A stretch of 64,000 nucleotides of DNA. It comes from Gorsachius magnificus. Lineage: Eukaryota; Chordata; Aves; Pelecaniformes; Ardeidae. The translations under genes and the position numbers were made by a program. Of this stretch, positions 39,877 through 52,066 are shown one piece after another. Under the pieces are notes generated by a model. That model was given only the letters and a program-made list of their open reading frames with translations. It was not told the DNA's origin and did not search any database. The stretch's first letter is position 1. Each line of letters starts with the position of its first letter. Location: assembly GCA_034008185.1 (NCBI GenBank), contig CM067082.1, positions 105,829,311-105,893,310 of the forward strand. The letters run 5' to 3'.

Positions 39877-40060
39877 GGTTGTCAAGCATTGGAACAGGCT
39901 GCCATGGGAAGGGGTCAAGTCCCCATCCCTGGAGGTATTTAAAAGACGGGCAGACGAGGTGCTTAGGGACATGGTTTAGTGGTGGGATGGCGGAGTTAGG
40001 TTAACAGTTGGATTTGATGATCTTAAAGGTCTTTTCCAACCTAAACAATTCTATGATTCT
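39877..40060 (+). mobile_element. CR1 LINE 3' tail inside the last NPSR1 intron
   Basis: Runs from GGGTTGTCAAGCATTGGAAC through CCCATCCCTGGAGGTATTTA and GATGATCTTAAAGGTCTTTTCCAACC to ATTCTATGATTCT. It is the non-coding/ORF2-terminal tail of a CR1 of a different subfamily from the 10391 copy. It fills more than half of the 316-base intron, and its 3' terminus is only 28 bases from the start of exon 9. Confidence 0.92.
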
Positions 40061-40063
40061 AAT
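40059..40063 (+). promoter_or_regulatory. Candidate branch point of the last NPSR1 intron (CTAAT)
   Basis: CTAAT fits the yUnAy branch-point consensus, with the putative branch adenosine at 40062, 26 bases before the acceptor G at 40088. The motif straddles the end of the CR1 terminal ATTCT repeat and the following unique sequence. An upstream or weaker site cannot be excluded. Confidence 0.4.
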
Positions 40064-40088
40064 TCCGACCATTCCTTATTTTCTTTAG

Positions 40089-40182
40089 GGAAAGAAGAAC
40101 ACGAAGGCTGGGGGGAACTTTCCGGGACAGGAGTGATGGAGGGCAGGAGATGCAGGTCCTGTCTAAACCAGAATACATCTAG
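40089..40182 (+). CDS. NPSR1: NPSR1 exon 9 (coding part): cytoplasmic C-terminal tail and stop
   Basis: The acceptor AG at 40087-40088 follows a T-rich tract (ATTCCTTATTTTCTTT). One base completes the Lys codon, then 30 codons and a TAG at 40180-40182. The product, ERRTRRLGGTFRDRSDGGQE followed by MQVLSKPEYI, matches the tail of the long human isoform A as I remember it, with the TFR block and an end of EMQ-x-LSKPE-x-I. The conservation of this end argues that this is the true terminal exon. The tail is one residue longer than in human by my alignment. No counterpart of the alternative human isoform B terminal exon was recognised. Confidence 0.93.
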
Positions 40183-41640
40183 CATGGGTGATGCCCTGCA
40201 AAGCCATAGTGGGACCTGTACCGAGGAAAGTGGAGGTCCCCACCAAGCCTCAAGCACCATGAGCTGATGGACACTGACTGGAAAGACCCCACACCTTGCT
40301 CCTGTTGAGCGGCACACCTATTTTGGACCGGCACTGCAGCTTCAGCAATCGCACACTGCCGGTACCAAACTCAGCCCAAGCGGTTTGCATGCCACAGTTG
40401 TGAGGGCTCATCTCAGCACCCTGTTTTCAAGCAAGCTGTAATATATATGTATTCCGAAGGGCAAAAAACAATGTAAATGGTGTTTAGTCAGAGTCTTCTC
40501 TCTATTTTTCAGGAGTCACTAAAAGCCATCTATGCTACCGTATGTCTCACATAACTGATAACGAGTATTTACAAGTAATTACAGAGCAGGAACCCTACTT
40601 AAAATGAAAACACTGGCACTTTCCCAATGAGAACACACCACCGCTACTCTGTGTAATTATATCTGAGTTTGGTACACAACCACTTACAAAGTGATATCCA
40701 GAGAAGAGAGGACTGAAGGGCTGGGTCGCTGCCTCCCACCTCTCCTGGCCCTGCTCCTTAGCTCACGCCAGTCCTCCCAGCTGCACCATCCCCATCCCTG
40801 CAGCTCATCCTCCCCTTCCCATGCAATATTTGCCTGCTGTCCTACCTTGGCGTGTCGGGGACACCTCAGGGTCCCTGCAGGGCTGCCCCGCAACACATCC
40901 GGACTGTCATTTATTTCTAGGCTACTGTATTAACGAAGCGTCTGGCAGCCCCTCCCAGACCCCACGGTGCATCAGGTGCAGAGGCCCTGAGCAGTCTTTT
41001 GGGGGCCCCACTCACTTCACCTGCAGGGAGCTGCCATCCAGGGGACTTCATGAGCACAGACCAATTTTGCCGCCACACAGCAGCATTTCCCTGGCTCACG
41101 CACTATGGAAATCCTCCACATCACTTAAGTCACGCAGGGAACCGTACACGTCTTTAGGTCACCTCAGCACTGGCAAAAGACCTGGGTGAAACCATAAAAC
41201 TCAAGTTACATTTGGAAAAAAATATCTGTCGATGGTCCAGTCTTTTAAACTCACTGTAGGGTCCACAGAGCCCTGGACGCCAGGCAGAGCTTTGCTGAAC
41301 AGTGTCCCAAGCAGCTTGGGCATCCCCAGCCCTTGGGGCATCTTCTCACCACACTGTTCTCAAGCTTAAGGAGAAATGTTCTCATGCAGCTTTAGTGGGT
41401 GGGTGGATGATATGGACTTCAATGTTCATTCTACAGCGAGGTGATTTAAAGTGTTTGAATGATAATACACTCTAAGCAGCTGTATGGTAAGCGTATTTGT
41501 TTCCTCTCGGTAGAAGCCCCACATTCTTACTTAAGTGGAGTCAGTTTAAACAGGGGTTTTTTTTTATTGTTATGATCCTTTGCAATGAGTTTGTTCCCTG
41601 CAAAACAAGAACTAAATAAAATTTATTTATAATTACCTAT
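40183..41640 (+). other. NPSR1: NPSR1 3' UTR (probable extent)
   Basis: No further coding similarity follows the stop. The sequence becomes AT-rich from about 41400. The first canonical AATAAA is at 41615-41620; further copies at 41713-41718 and 42344-42349 could give longer transcripts. The end near 41640 is inferred from the usual 10-30 base spacing to cleavage and is not proven. Short open frames around 40690-41190 lie inside this UTR and show no family resemblance. Confidence 0.45.
41615..41620 (+). terminator. Candidate polyadenylation signal AATAAA
   Basis: First canonical AATAAA hexamer found downstream of the NPSR1 stop, in an AT-rich stretch. Two downstream copies (41713, 42344) are alternatives. 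Which is used cannot be decided from sequence alone. Confidence 0.4.
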
Positions 41641-43388
41641 ATTACCTATATAAAAAATCTTTTTTCCTAAGTAGGAGATACAAAAAATCGTGGGGCTTTA
41701 TGTTCTCAGGAAAATAAATAAGGTTTCTCTTCTTATTATTATGAAGTTCTGTTATGTCTAAATTTTGGTAACAGCTTAATTAAAACCATGAATCTTCACC
41801 AGCCTTTACAGCAGCCACCTTGAATTGTATATAGGAACTAGACAACATTATTTCTTGTGGGCATATAATAACTTTCCCTAAAGTGGGCTGCTTGGTTAAA
41901 GCTTCATAGCGATATAGATTTTGGGTTTTTAACCTTTTCAGCTGATACATATACTTTTGAAGAATTAATGGAGTTTGTAGACTTAATACCTAGAAATCAG
42001 ATAACATTTCTGAGCAGTACTTTGATTTGTAAATTTAACATGCCTCAGTCGCACTACAATTTACATATTATTCACTGGGGTCACCACATGAATTGTCCCA
42101 TCTAAATTAAGCGTCTGCATGAGTAAATGTAGGACTCCAGCCTTAAATGAGGTGATTACCCTTTTGTTTTCAAAGAAACAGTCCTTTTGTTTCATTCAGT
42201 ATTGTATTCTGTACCATTTACATGTTGTTCATATCCTTTTTCCTCTGGACAGGACTGTGATGCTCTTCCTCATATGAGGGTCTTTCATTTTAAATGGCCT
42301 CACACCATTTGCATCTGAATCCCTTCCAAGTGGTTAATACAGAAATAAATAATTTATCTCATTTTTTGTCCTGCTTTCTTACTATGCAAGAGACGGCATT
42401 TTACTACCTTTTTATATTCTCCAAAACCTTTGTTGTAAAGAAACTGAGAAAAAGCTGAGTTTTTCCTTCAGCCTGGAAAACACTTGCTTGGCCCTCCTTT
42501 GTCTCTTGGGAGAAAGACCTAGGGAATTTCACCTGACTCTGGTAGGTTTCTTACTCTTATTCCATGTCTGCAACTTGCTCTACATTTGTTGACTGTTTAG
42601 TTGTTTAACTGTGAGAGAATTGTTACAAAAGACCCTAGGCCTATGAGGAGAGGTGGCAAAAGTCAGTGTCAAGGTCCGAATGCCCAGAGAGAGCCTGAAC
42701 ACAAGAAGAGCAGGGCACCCAACTGGTTTGCCCATGACAGCCCACGAGGAGCTGCGTTTTTCATTAGCTTTAACACGTCAAGATGCGTCTGTGAGATCCT
42801 TCTGACATTCCCACAGTGACCGGAAATATTTGTATGCATGACTGTTAGGATATAAAATCCTGTATGATGATAAAGTCCTGTATGATTATAGATTCCTGGG
42901 AAGCATGAAAAATCAGATACTCATCCCTCAGAGAAGTCACTTCAAACAGCATAGGACTAGGATACTTTTCCAACTAATACATTAATTCAAGAGAATAGAA
43001 AGCGTGTGATTTCTGTGACAGGTTCAAATAAAATCTGAATGAGAAAGTTATTTAACTTGCTCTTGGACATTTTTGGATGTAATTTAAAGTTCAATTCCCT
43101 TAGTCCAGATTTCCATCTGTTGCTAAAATGCAAAGCAGTATTTTGTCTTTCATCTTGGTTTTGCCTTTGAAATGTCTATCTCCTTTTTTATTTTTACTTT
43201 GAAAAAAACTAATGTAAGACGGCAAAATTTAACATCCAAATCACTGGGTAGATATACTCTAATAATGGAGTGCAATATTGCACATAGCAACCATGGAAGA
43301 ACCGTAAAGCAAAAGCCTGCGTAGCAGCATTTTGCGTCCTCCTGCACACTGCTGACCATGCACTTAGAGGTACAGACTTCATCAGCGC

Positions 43389-43410
43389 AAAAAAAAAAAA
43401 AAAAAAAAAA
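43389..43410. repeat. Poly(A) run, 22 bases
   Basis: Uninterrupted A22 in the downstream intergenic region, about 30 bases before a G-run near 43440. No gene-like insert was recognised next to it. Confidence 0.9.
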
Positions 43411-45448
43411 GGTAGCCATTATGGTTGTTTGTAGGTTTGGGGGGGGGGTTTTGGCAAAGTTTCTTCCACAGAAAAATAATTAGACCTTCTGATATGATAC
43501 AGGACGATTTGTCTTCCACAGAACAAAAAAAAAATTAATTCTTACACATCTCTAAGACTTGCAAGCCATGAATGAATGAAGGTCCATACTCTGCATGTTA
43601 CCTAGACATTTAAATATGAATTGGTTTAGTGGGAGTCAGGCACACAAATGTCATTACAGAAGTAGACTTACGCTATTTTTATTTTTTTTTTAGAGTACTG
43701 GCTATTGCAAGCATCAGCCCCCTACTGACAGCAGTCTCTAAGAAGGACAGGTAAGCAGGAGAAGTAAAAGCAAGTCTAGTACTTACTTTAGCTCAAGCCA
43801 CAGCATTTGAATACCAGAAAGGTTTATGTCTATTAAGATTTCATATTTTCTCGACACTACAAGACGCAAGAAAATGGGAAAATCCTCTCTCAAAGCATAG
43901 GCCCCTATTTAAAACATAGGAACAAATGCCTCAACTGAAAAAGAACATTTTCAAAGTGACTTTGGCAGTGAATTTCTCAAGATACAAGCACTTTGGGGTA
44001 ACTCCGAGCGAGATAACTAAGAATAGTCTCTTGGCACTCTCTTTACAAGGAATACACTTGCTGGCAAGATGCCTGAAGTTCTGCGTCCCTTCAGAAAGCC
44101 CTACCTTGCTGCTTGTGCAGATTTGTTTCAGACAAGAACCCAGAAGGCATCACGCTACCTGCCACTTCACCTTACCCCTCACAAGGACCGCATGTCCTCT
44201 TCATAAATACTTGATGAAAACAGAACAACTACAAAAGAAAGAAATTGCAGAAAGCACAGCAAAAAAGTATACATACGCTGTGGGCAGAAGTGCCTTCTTT
44301 CAAGAGAGGAATCATTCCACAGATAAAAATAAACTAGTGCAGAATCTATCTGTCTCTACCTTCCAACCCAGAGCCTGGTGCTTACAGGAGCAGAGATTTT
44401 AGTTTATTCATCAACCTTGGGAAACATGATTGATTTGGGGAGTAAATGCAATTTTTAGTGTAAGGTAAAATATGTTTCATTTTCTTTAGCAAACTGTAAT
44501 TTATTTTACACAGCGTTCAATTTAGATAAGCATTATAGCTGAATGGTTCATCAGATAATCTTTTGTCATGTTTGATGGCACCTTATTCTGAGTATGCATA
44601 AAATATGGGGGTAGAGGGTTAGGCACACATGCACAGGCATGAATTTACAAATAGGCATCACTGATTTCCTCAGACGGAGTTGGTTATAGTGGTGCGTAAT
44701 TAGAAGCTTAACTGTTAATTTAGACTCAAGCAAGGCAAATGAAAATGGGCTAAAATTAAGCAGCTTTAATAAATTCAATAAAAATGAATGGAGTCTGAGG
44801 CATCACATAGAAAGAACCGGATGATCTTCAGAACCCAAACAACAGAAACATAGTGAAATGTACCACGCTGTGTGCTAATAAATAGTTACGTCAGTTGTGA
44901 AAAATGCTGTTATAAATTGGGCGCTCACAAGCTGGAAATATGTGAAGAAAAGCAAGCCTTGAGTGTGTTCATCGGCCCGTTGATGCCTGGTTACTGACAC
45001 CACCACAGCCGGTGGGGTCAGGGGGCTGACATCATCCCGACGCGCATCTGGTGAAGCATTCGTCAGAAGAACTAAGGCTGTGCTAGCATCACTGTTGCCC
45101 TCTGTTGAGACCACTCCACACAAAACAAAAGAAAGAAAGAACATGGAAAAGAACAACCTGAGATTTGGGCTTGTTGGGGCTGGTAAAAGGAAAGCTGAAA
45201 AGGGGTATTTCTGCTGCCAGTTAATACAAGGATGTCAGTGGGAAAAGGTGGGGGAGGAGAGAACTACTTTAAATACATGATAAATCTGCAATAAACCCTG
45301 CCCCCGGAATAATGTCACCATGAATAAATTTGAATAAATTCAGCAGACACAATGATCAGCCTGCCCAGACCTGATTGCATGGGTCAGGAACAAGATTTTT
45401 GGTTACGAGAGCCCTCCTCGTTTGTGCTATTGCTGTTCATTGAGATCC

Positions 45449-45471
45449 AAATGCAAGGCAAGGCAAGGCAA
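45449..45471. repeat. Short (CAAGG)n tandem repeat
   Basis: About four GCAAG units in a row in intergenic sequence. Minor simple repeat. Confidence 0.75.
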
Positions 45472-48400
45472 GAGTTTCTGTGCAAGCTTTCCAAGGGTAC
45501 CAGGAGACAGTTCCTTTAATCTTGAATAATGTTAATGGCCATGCCATTGCAATGGTGCAGAGAGGAGATCTAATATGAAGAGTATCAGCAGTGAGCAATT
45601 ATTTGGAGAGATAATATCTTAAGTCAAACTGATGGATCTGGAAAAGCAAATGAACTTTCAGGCATGAGCATGCCCTCCCCATCTCTGCCCTACCAACTCA
45701 CATCACACGTTTCAGAAAAGTGCAAGGTAGCAGCTTGCATTTTTGCTTGCGTTCAGCCTTTCAGGTTGAGACCAATACTGATTATAGCAGCATTATACAA
45801 GCATTACTCTTTGAAGTAATCTCCTCTTTGCCTGAGACTCACACACTGTTTGGTCTCAGTGACAACCTCATGTTGGAGCAGCAGCCTACAGCCATGCTGG
45901 TGACTTGCAGACAACCTGGGTCCACTCACCTGGTAGCTGGTTTGCCACTCAACTACCTTCACATGTGCTCATGGTTTTACAAAGTGCCTAAGAGCATGTA
46001 ATCGGGCATATGTTTATGCATGGCGTGGCTGGAAAACTGCACCTCCTGGGCAGTACAGACTAATGCCAAAGGGAAAAATTCTTGTAACTATAAATTAACA
46101 AAATGTCCTTGACTTAAAGGATTAGGGTCCCTTAAATGCATTACACAGAAAATTAAAGAGAAGTCAGACTCCCTTGATCATGCTAAAAGCTAAAAGGTAC
46201 TTTACGAAGCTACCATAGAGTGAGAAAAGACTTTAAAGTGATCAAGTAGGAAAATATCACTAAGTCCCATTTGGAGCCCATGGCTTAATCTCCTCTTTTG
46301 GGAAAGAAGGATTACTCCAAGAGAGTTTTTAAAAACCTAGACAGGGGAATTACTGATTTGCATAGATATCAGGTAGGTGGAAGAAACATGCCCAGTTTTG
46401 ATATGGCGCCAAAATAAAAATTTAAAGGTGACACAGCACTGCAGTGTTTATAAAATGCCATGGGTGTAGGATAATTCATAGAGGAAAGCCAAATGCCATC
46501 ACTCTTTCCACAGTACTTGGCAATTCCCTGAACATCCCCCAAAGAATGGGCTATTAATGTGGTTATTCCCATGGGACAGGGAGTAGCGTCATCTGGGAAT
46601 ATTTATTGTCAAACAGACTTCTGCAGCAATTATTTTTGGGAAGACTCTGATTTTGAAGGTTTTTTGCATGCAGAGAACATCTGGATGAAACAGAAGAGGG
46701 AGGCACCTCAGTAGAGCCATGGCCACAGGGCTAGGGAACATGCTTAGGCAAGGTCTTGATGTAGCTTCCCAGATCCCCAGGGCTATACAGCCAGGTATTA
46801 AACAAATATTCACTCATTTGGATGAGAATAGATCCAACGGGAGAGGCTTCTTGGTGACTTCTCCCACATGGTGCCCAGCATCTGCCCGGCAGCAGTGAAC
46901 CCCACAGACTCATCTCACAACTCCCCATTCAAGGGGGAAGACCTTCCCAGAGGAGCACCCTGGAGCTGCCTTTGCTTTTCACACCCTTCTGCAGCTACTC
47001 CCCTCTTTCTCAGCCTATCTTCCGTCCCACACCAAGATTTTCCATGTGGTTTGGGACTTAATAGTCTGGAAAAACATGTGCATTCTTAAGGAAAAAAAAA
47101 AGAAAAAAAAGAAATTTCATGCAAGTGGGTTTAACCCAAGAGTCAAGAGGGGTAACATGGCTGCGCCTCAGTTTTCTAAAAACATTGATTGATAGGCGAG
47201 AATCATGGCAACATATCATGCTACATGACTACAGTAAATGTTCCTTTCAAATCCCAAAGACGTGGGTGAGATACCTAATTAACAATGTACGGAGGCACGC
47301 TGTTGATATGGCTCACACAGGGGCTCAGTAAGATGTCAGAAGGTGTCTGCTGGGAACTCAGCGTTAAATGTTTGAACCTGTTTAATATTCTGAGCCAGAT
47401 TCTCCGTTCATGAATCTCAGAAGAGCTTTATCACCTTCCGTTGAAGAGATGGTGTTTTTAGATCAGGCCTACATCCATGTATCAAGGAATATATGTATGA
47501 GCCATTCTGAACCATGAACAGTCATCAGAAAACATGCATAATTTTAATTTTATAATTATGAGAATAATTGCAAAAGATTAGTAGTCTACCCAGCTGGAGA
47601 CTTTACAAAAGCCTGAAGGCAATTAAGCTGCTATATTTTGAAAGTATCTAATCAATTTAATTTCTTTCCTTAGATAAAGCAGCATGAACTTCAGTTCGCA
47701 TAGTCGGAGGAGGCCTGTTGGGTGATGAATAAATGTTGCTGGTAGATCAACCCAGCCCTATCATAGGTCAGGAAGATTCTTCTTGTTGGTTTCAGTAGGA
47801 GTTGATCAGGCTCTGTTCAAGGAGAACCCAAGACCCATTTAACATGTTTACATTTACTATTTCAGGCAGGACTGGACTGATTTAACTGCCACCCCAAATC
47901 AAACTGACATTTAAAAAACAGGTTGCAGAGAGTTTTTCAGGTCGGCCAAGCAAAATGCTAAGAGAAAATAGTGCATATTGACATAGAGGTATCTAAGAGA
48001 AACCTAAGAAATAGGATGGGAGAAATCACTTAAATAGTGACAGAGCAGGGAAAAATAATGTGTGCTCCCTAGAAGCACAGGTCCTGCCTATTTCTTGAAA
48101 GACTGCCCTGATACCCAGCTGAAGTTTAGTGGATTCAAATTACACTACAGACAGGAAAATCATGGAATACCAACAGTCTTGAAACAGAGCGTCTTTGATG
48201 ACACTATGGGGCACAAATCACTCCAAGAATATCGCAACAGCCTCAAACGTGTTCTTGACTTTTTACAGGCTCAGCAGTGGTACAATATAATTCCTGGGTC
48301 ATTGAGTACTCAGAGTCACACCTACAGGAGCTAAAGGCAATCTAAGGGCTAATGTAAGCCTCTCCCTATCCGAGATCAGAACTCCACCAAATTTCACTTC

Positions 48401-51400
48401 TTACCACCCTGAACTGGAGTTAAGCAGCACAAAATCCATGGGACCTGTTTAAAAGGTTCCAATAGACAAAAAGTCTTAAACTCAATAAAATTTGATACCC
48501 TGCCCTCAGAGTGTGACCAAAAGTCCTAGACTTTCAAAGTGCATCTGGAGTGTTTTAAAGGTGCCGGGGTCTTCCTGAAGAGCCTGGGGAGCGACTCTTT
48601 GCACCCTGGGGAAACCCTGGTTATTGTGGGGTAACTGGAAACACGTCCTGGTGGCAGCAGCCTGAACCCCAGTCTGGAGAGAGAAAGGAACCAGGCTGGA
48701 AGTCCAAGAAAGATTTACGCACCATCAAAAGCCACATCCAAGCCCACCACCATTTGAGTAGCCCTCCATGTGGCACTCTTGTGGACATGTGGGGTTACAG
48801 GAACAGGCAAGAAGTCAGGGGCCATGGTACCCTGACCACTCTGCCTCCTATGGGCACTGCCTCTGCATATGTACCACCTTTACGGCAAGGCCACAGTCAC
48901 ACCAAGCCTGTCATCTGTCTTTTTAATAACATAAAAGCTTTTGGATAAAAGACTCAGCCTGCCTGATTGCCTTGCTGTTTGTCCAAGAGACACAAGCGAA
49001 AGGTGAGCTTCAAAGTAAAAGTGTTTCCCCTGCCAAGACATTCTTTTTTGAGATTCATGATACAGCAATCTGATTTTAATATTTCTGTGGTGTATAAAAG
49101 CCACCCACCACTCCATCGCTGCTTGGCAAAGCTAATATGACTCAGATAATTAACTCAAGGATGAATGATTATCAAGCTACAGGACGTTCACCGGTGGAGT
49201 CATTAAACCCTTTAAACATATATCCATTGCTCTATTGACTGACAACCCTTATGTGATTAGCTGAATTCAGTTCATGATCTTTTCAATCAGTCACCAGCAC
49301 AGAACGCATGACTGCAGTTTCCCAGTACTCCTCTTCTGAATTGCTACATTAGCCTCCTCTGAAGTTTGAATCACAAGGATTTGTGAAGCTTCTGCTGCTA
49401 TCTATTAAAGTGATTTATGGCTCACACTATTTCAGGTGGCATACCTGCAAGCAGAGACAGAAGCAGCACTTCTGCTCTAAAGCTGCTTTTAAGTCCCTTA
49501 AAGCATTGCTGAAAAGGAGAGGGTAGAAAAAAAATACTTTTCTAGTAGAGAGTGATTCTCAGGAAAGTTTGTTTACTGCAACCCACAGTTACCATCGGAA
49601 CAGCAGCATGACATTTTGGAGTATCAAACCCCCACATTTAGGGCTCTCTATTGCCACCCCATTGCAGCACCTTAAATCCCTTATGGCACATCAGAAATCC
49701 TTCCGTCACCATGTTGCAGCATGCTAGAAACCTGGCAAACACAATATCCTATTGATGGCAGCGATTCCCTTTCCATCTAATCCTCCAGCTCCGCTTGCTA
49801 TGCAGACAAGCGACAGGACGAAACATGGGGATCGGTGGGGGACAGGCAGATCTGGCAGCAGGTGCTCTCTACCAGAACAGTGCAGGCAAAGAGGGCTTTG
49901 AGTAAACACCTTCTACCAAAGGTCCAGGGCTCTCGCAATCACTTTGCTACCAAGCATTATGCAGTCTGAAGCCTGCAGGCAAACCAAAAAAAGCATGGAG
50001 AAATATCATATTGATCTGATTCAGTACACTCATCGCTGATTTGGAAATATAAAGGAAATCACTTACGCTAAACTATGCGGATGGCAAACAGACAAACACA
50101 ATGAGGGCTGAGTGTTCACAAAAGCAGGACAAGGACATTCAGTAACTTAGTTCTATACAAAAGGTGTATTAGTACAGTCAAACACCAAGCTATGCATCAA
50201 GGGGAAAAAAAAAAAAAAATGTTCCCTCTATCTAGAGAAAGTGGTGCTGTGGCAGGAAAGCCTGAGACTAGAAAGGAACTAGAGAGAATAAACACCACAG
50301 CATGAGATCCCGGTGTGATCAGGGGATCAAAGGAAATCAGGGAAAAGAAACAAGGGGTTGTTCAATACCATTCCACACACAATGGGAGGGACAGATGTGG
50401 AAATCACATCTTTTCCAAAAAGCTTTTACAAAACTTGGGTAGGCTGCCAGAAAAGATCCATAAATGAATCCGAGGTTGGAAGGAAATCTCCTAGAGTAAG
50501 AAACGTCAAGATCAATCTCTTTCGCTTAGAACAAGATTACCAATAACAGCACCTAAGAACTTTCACAGGGAGAAAAAGCACAGTGCCAAAAAATTAAGTT
50601 TAGTGGAGCAAGGCATTACACATCAGCAGTACAAGTCTGAAGCCTACAAATCAAGTCAGACATTAGGATCAGATTTTAACACTGAAAATGTTTAACTAAT
50701 GGAGGGAATTACCATGAGAAATACTGGATTCTTCATCTTTGATGTCTTCTAATCAAAGTTGAAGAGTCTACGTTATAAACACAGTTGAACAGTTTAAAAA
50801 TCTTTGAGAAGCAAAGTTACATTCTGCATGGCTTTGCATCGCCTCTTCTAGCCGTGTTAGGTAATGCAAGCACCACAAGTAAAATGGTTGGCCAGCTTCC
50901 AACCTGATTTTTGCATCCTTGGTTTTGGATAGAAACAAACTCAAAATATGGATTGTTTAATCAAAAGGAATAAAATGACCAGGTATCTTTTGGAACACAT
51001 TGAAATGGCACAGGAAAACCAGCAGATGGGACTTTCAGTCTGGGTAAAGCAGACTCCTAACCTTATCCTAGCGGGAACAGGAAAGACAGAGCAAGGGGTG
51101 AACAAGACCACAGCTGGGTAGCAGGAAGAATCTTGCAGGACTGTAAAGGGGATCTCCTGGCCCTACTGCAGTCGATGGAAATTCTGCCTTTGGCTTCAAA
51201 ACGAACAAGGACTACACACAAACATTGCTTAGTTTATCTGGGAAAAAGTCAGAACCTGGACAACGTTGTGATATCATTTATGCACTGCTGAGACAGTTGC
51301 CTTAAAAGAACAGGAATAAGGTGTCTAAAACAGAGATACAGAACGGACTGGACACTCCTTTCTATTTTGTCCCATAACCAAAGAAGAGAGCACATTAGAT

Positions 51401-52031
51401 TCAATTAGAAAGGCAATCACACTTGTAAGCAATCATTGTAAATGCAATATTATAATTAGCATATTGGTATTTGGAATTCATTACTTCATGCTAACAATCA
51501 GTTTAAATCTTTATAAACTCTTCAATGCTTGACTGAGAAGAGCAGCACCTGCGGTTACTGTAGCTCTGGGTGGGTTTCAGATTAAAAATACCATGATCGC
51601 TATATTTCCAGGAAAAAAAAAAAAAAATACCACAAGTGGGATCAGAAAGAAATTCCATTCCTTGCAACATACAGCTGTGAATGAATGCCCTACCATCTAT
51701 TGATTTGGGGTCTGTCTCCTTTTTCCTCTGCTGATAAACCAGCCAGGATCACTCTAACGGTAAAACAGGACATTGGGGAGGATGGTCTCTAACCCGTCCG
51801 AGGATGTCAATTCCCCCCTCTTCTCTTCTGAAAACTGTTCTGGCTTGATGTAAATCTTTGCATGTGGCATCTCTGCATGTAGCGAGTGGGAAAAAGAGTC
51901 ATTTTTCATTTTCACAGAGTAGCACAACGATATTACCAACCGCAAATTTAATCTGCAATGTGGACTGCTTATAGCTCTACAGCTGAGTCACTGTGATGGC
52001 TTGGATCTGCTTTGTAATTTTGAGAAGGATT

Positions 52032-52035
<4 letters not shown>

Positions 52036-52062
<27 letters not shown>
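52036..52062. repeat. Poly(A) run, 27 bases
   Basis: The longest homopolymer in the window. The sequence before it (GAGAAGGATTTATT) and after it (GAACCGGGTGGGG) shows no recognisable retrogene or SINE. Confidence 0.9.

Positions 52063-52066
<4 letters not shown>

Larger units (their letters stand above)
19785..42365 (+). other. NPSR1: NPSR1 gene, 3' portion (exons 3-9 plus 3' UTR), neuropeptide S receptor
   Basis: Seven exons joined by phase-matched GT-AG introns encode 280 residues of a class A G-protein-coupled receptor: TM2 to TM7 and a complete C-terminal tail. Family hallmarks visible are the DRY motif after TM3, paired ECL1/ECL2 cysteines (DIVCRVV and EVQCWAL), CWSPYF in TM6, NPLIY in TM7 and the C-terminal end LSKPEYI. 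From memory the best match is vertebrate NPSR1, the plasma-membrane receptor for neuropeptide S, which couples to Gq and Gs and acts in arousal, anxiety and asthma biology. The human protein is 371 residues, so about 93 N-terminal residues (extracellular tail and TM1, exons 1-2) are absent from what I could find here. The reading frame is intact, so the gene looks functional. The 3' limit is uncertain because several AATAAA signals follow the stop codon. Confidence 0.95.
42366..52035. other. Intergenic region downstream of NPSR1, first part
   Basis: No exons recognised on either strand. The + strand open frame at 43926-44402 (158 codons) lacks domains and is probably chance. In mammals, from memory, DPY19L1 follows NPSR1 in convergent orientation, so minus-strand exons were expected; none was seen. 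51360-51560 is an AT-rich, repeat-free stretch that could be a conserved non-coding element. Confidence 0.55.

Noticed and set aside
43926..44402. 158-codon + strand open frame
   Set aside because: Composition looks random, no motif is recognisable, and it lies in intergenic DNA downstream of the NPSR1 UTR.
52036..52062. Poly(A) run as the tail of a processed pseudogene or SINE
   Set aside because: No recognisable transcript-like sequence precedes it and no flanking target-site duplication was seen, so it is listed as a homopolymer only.
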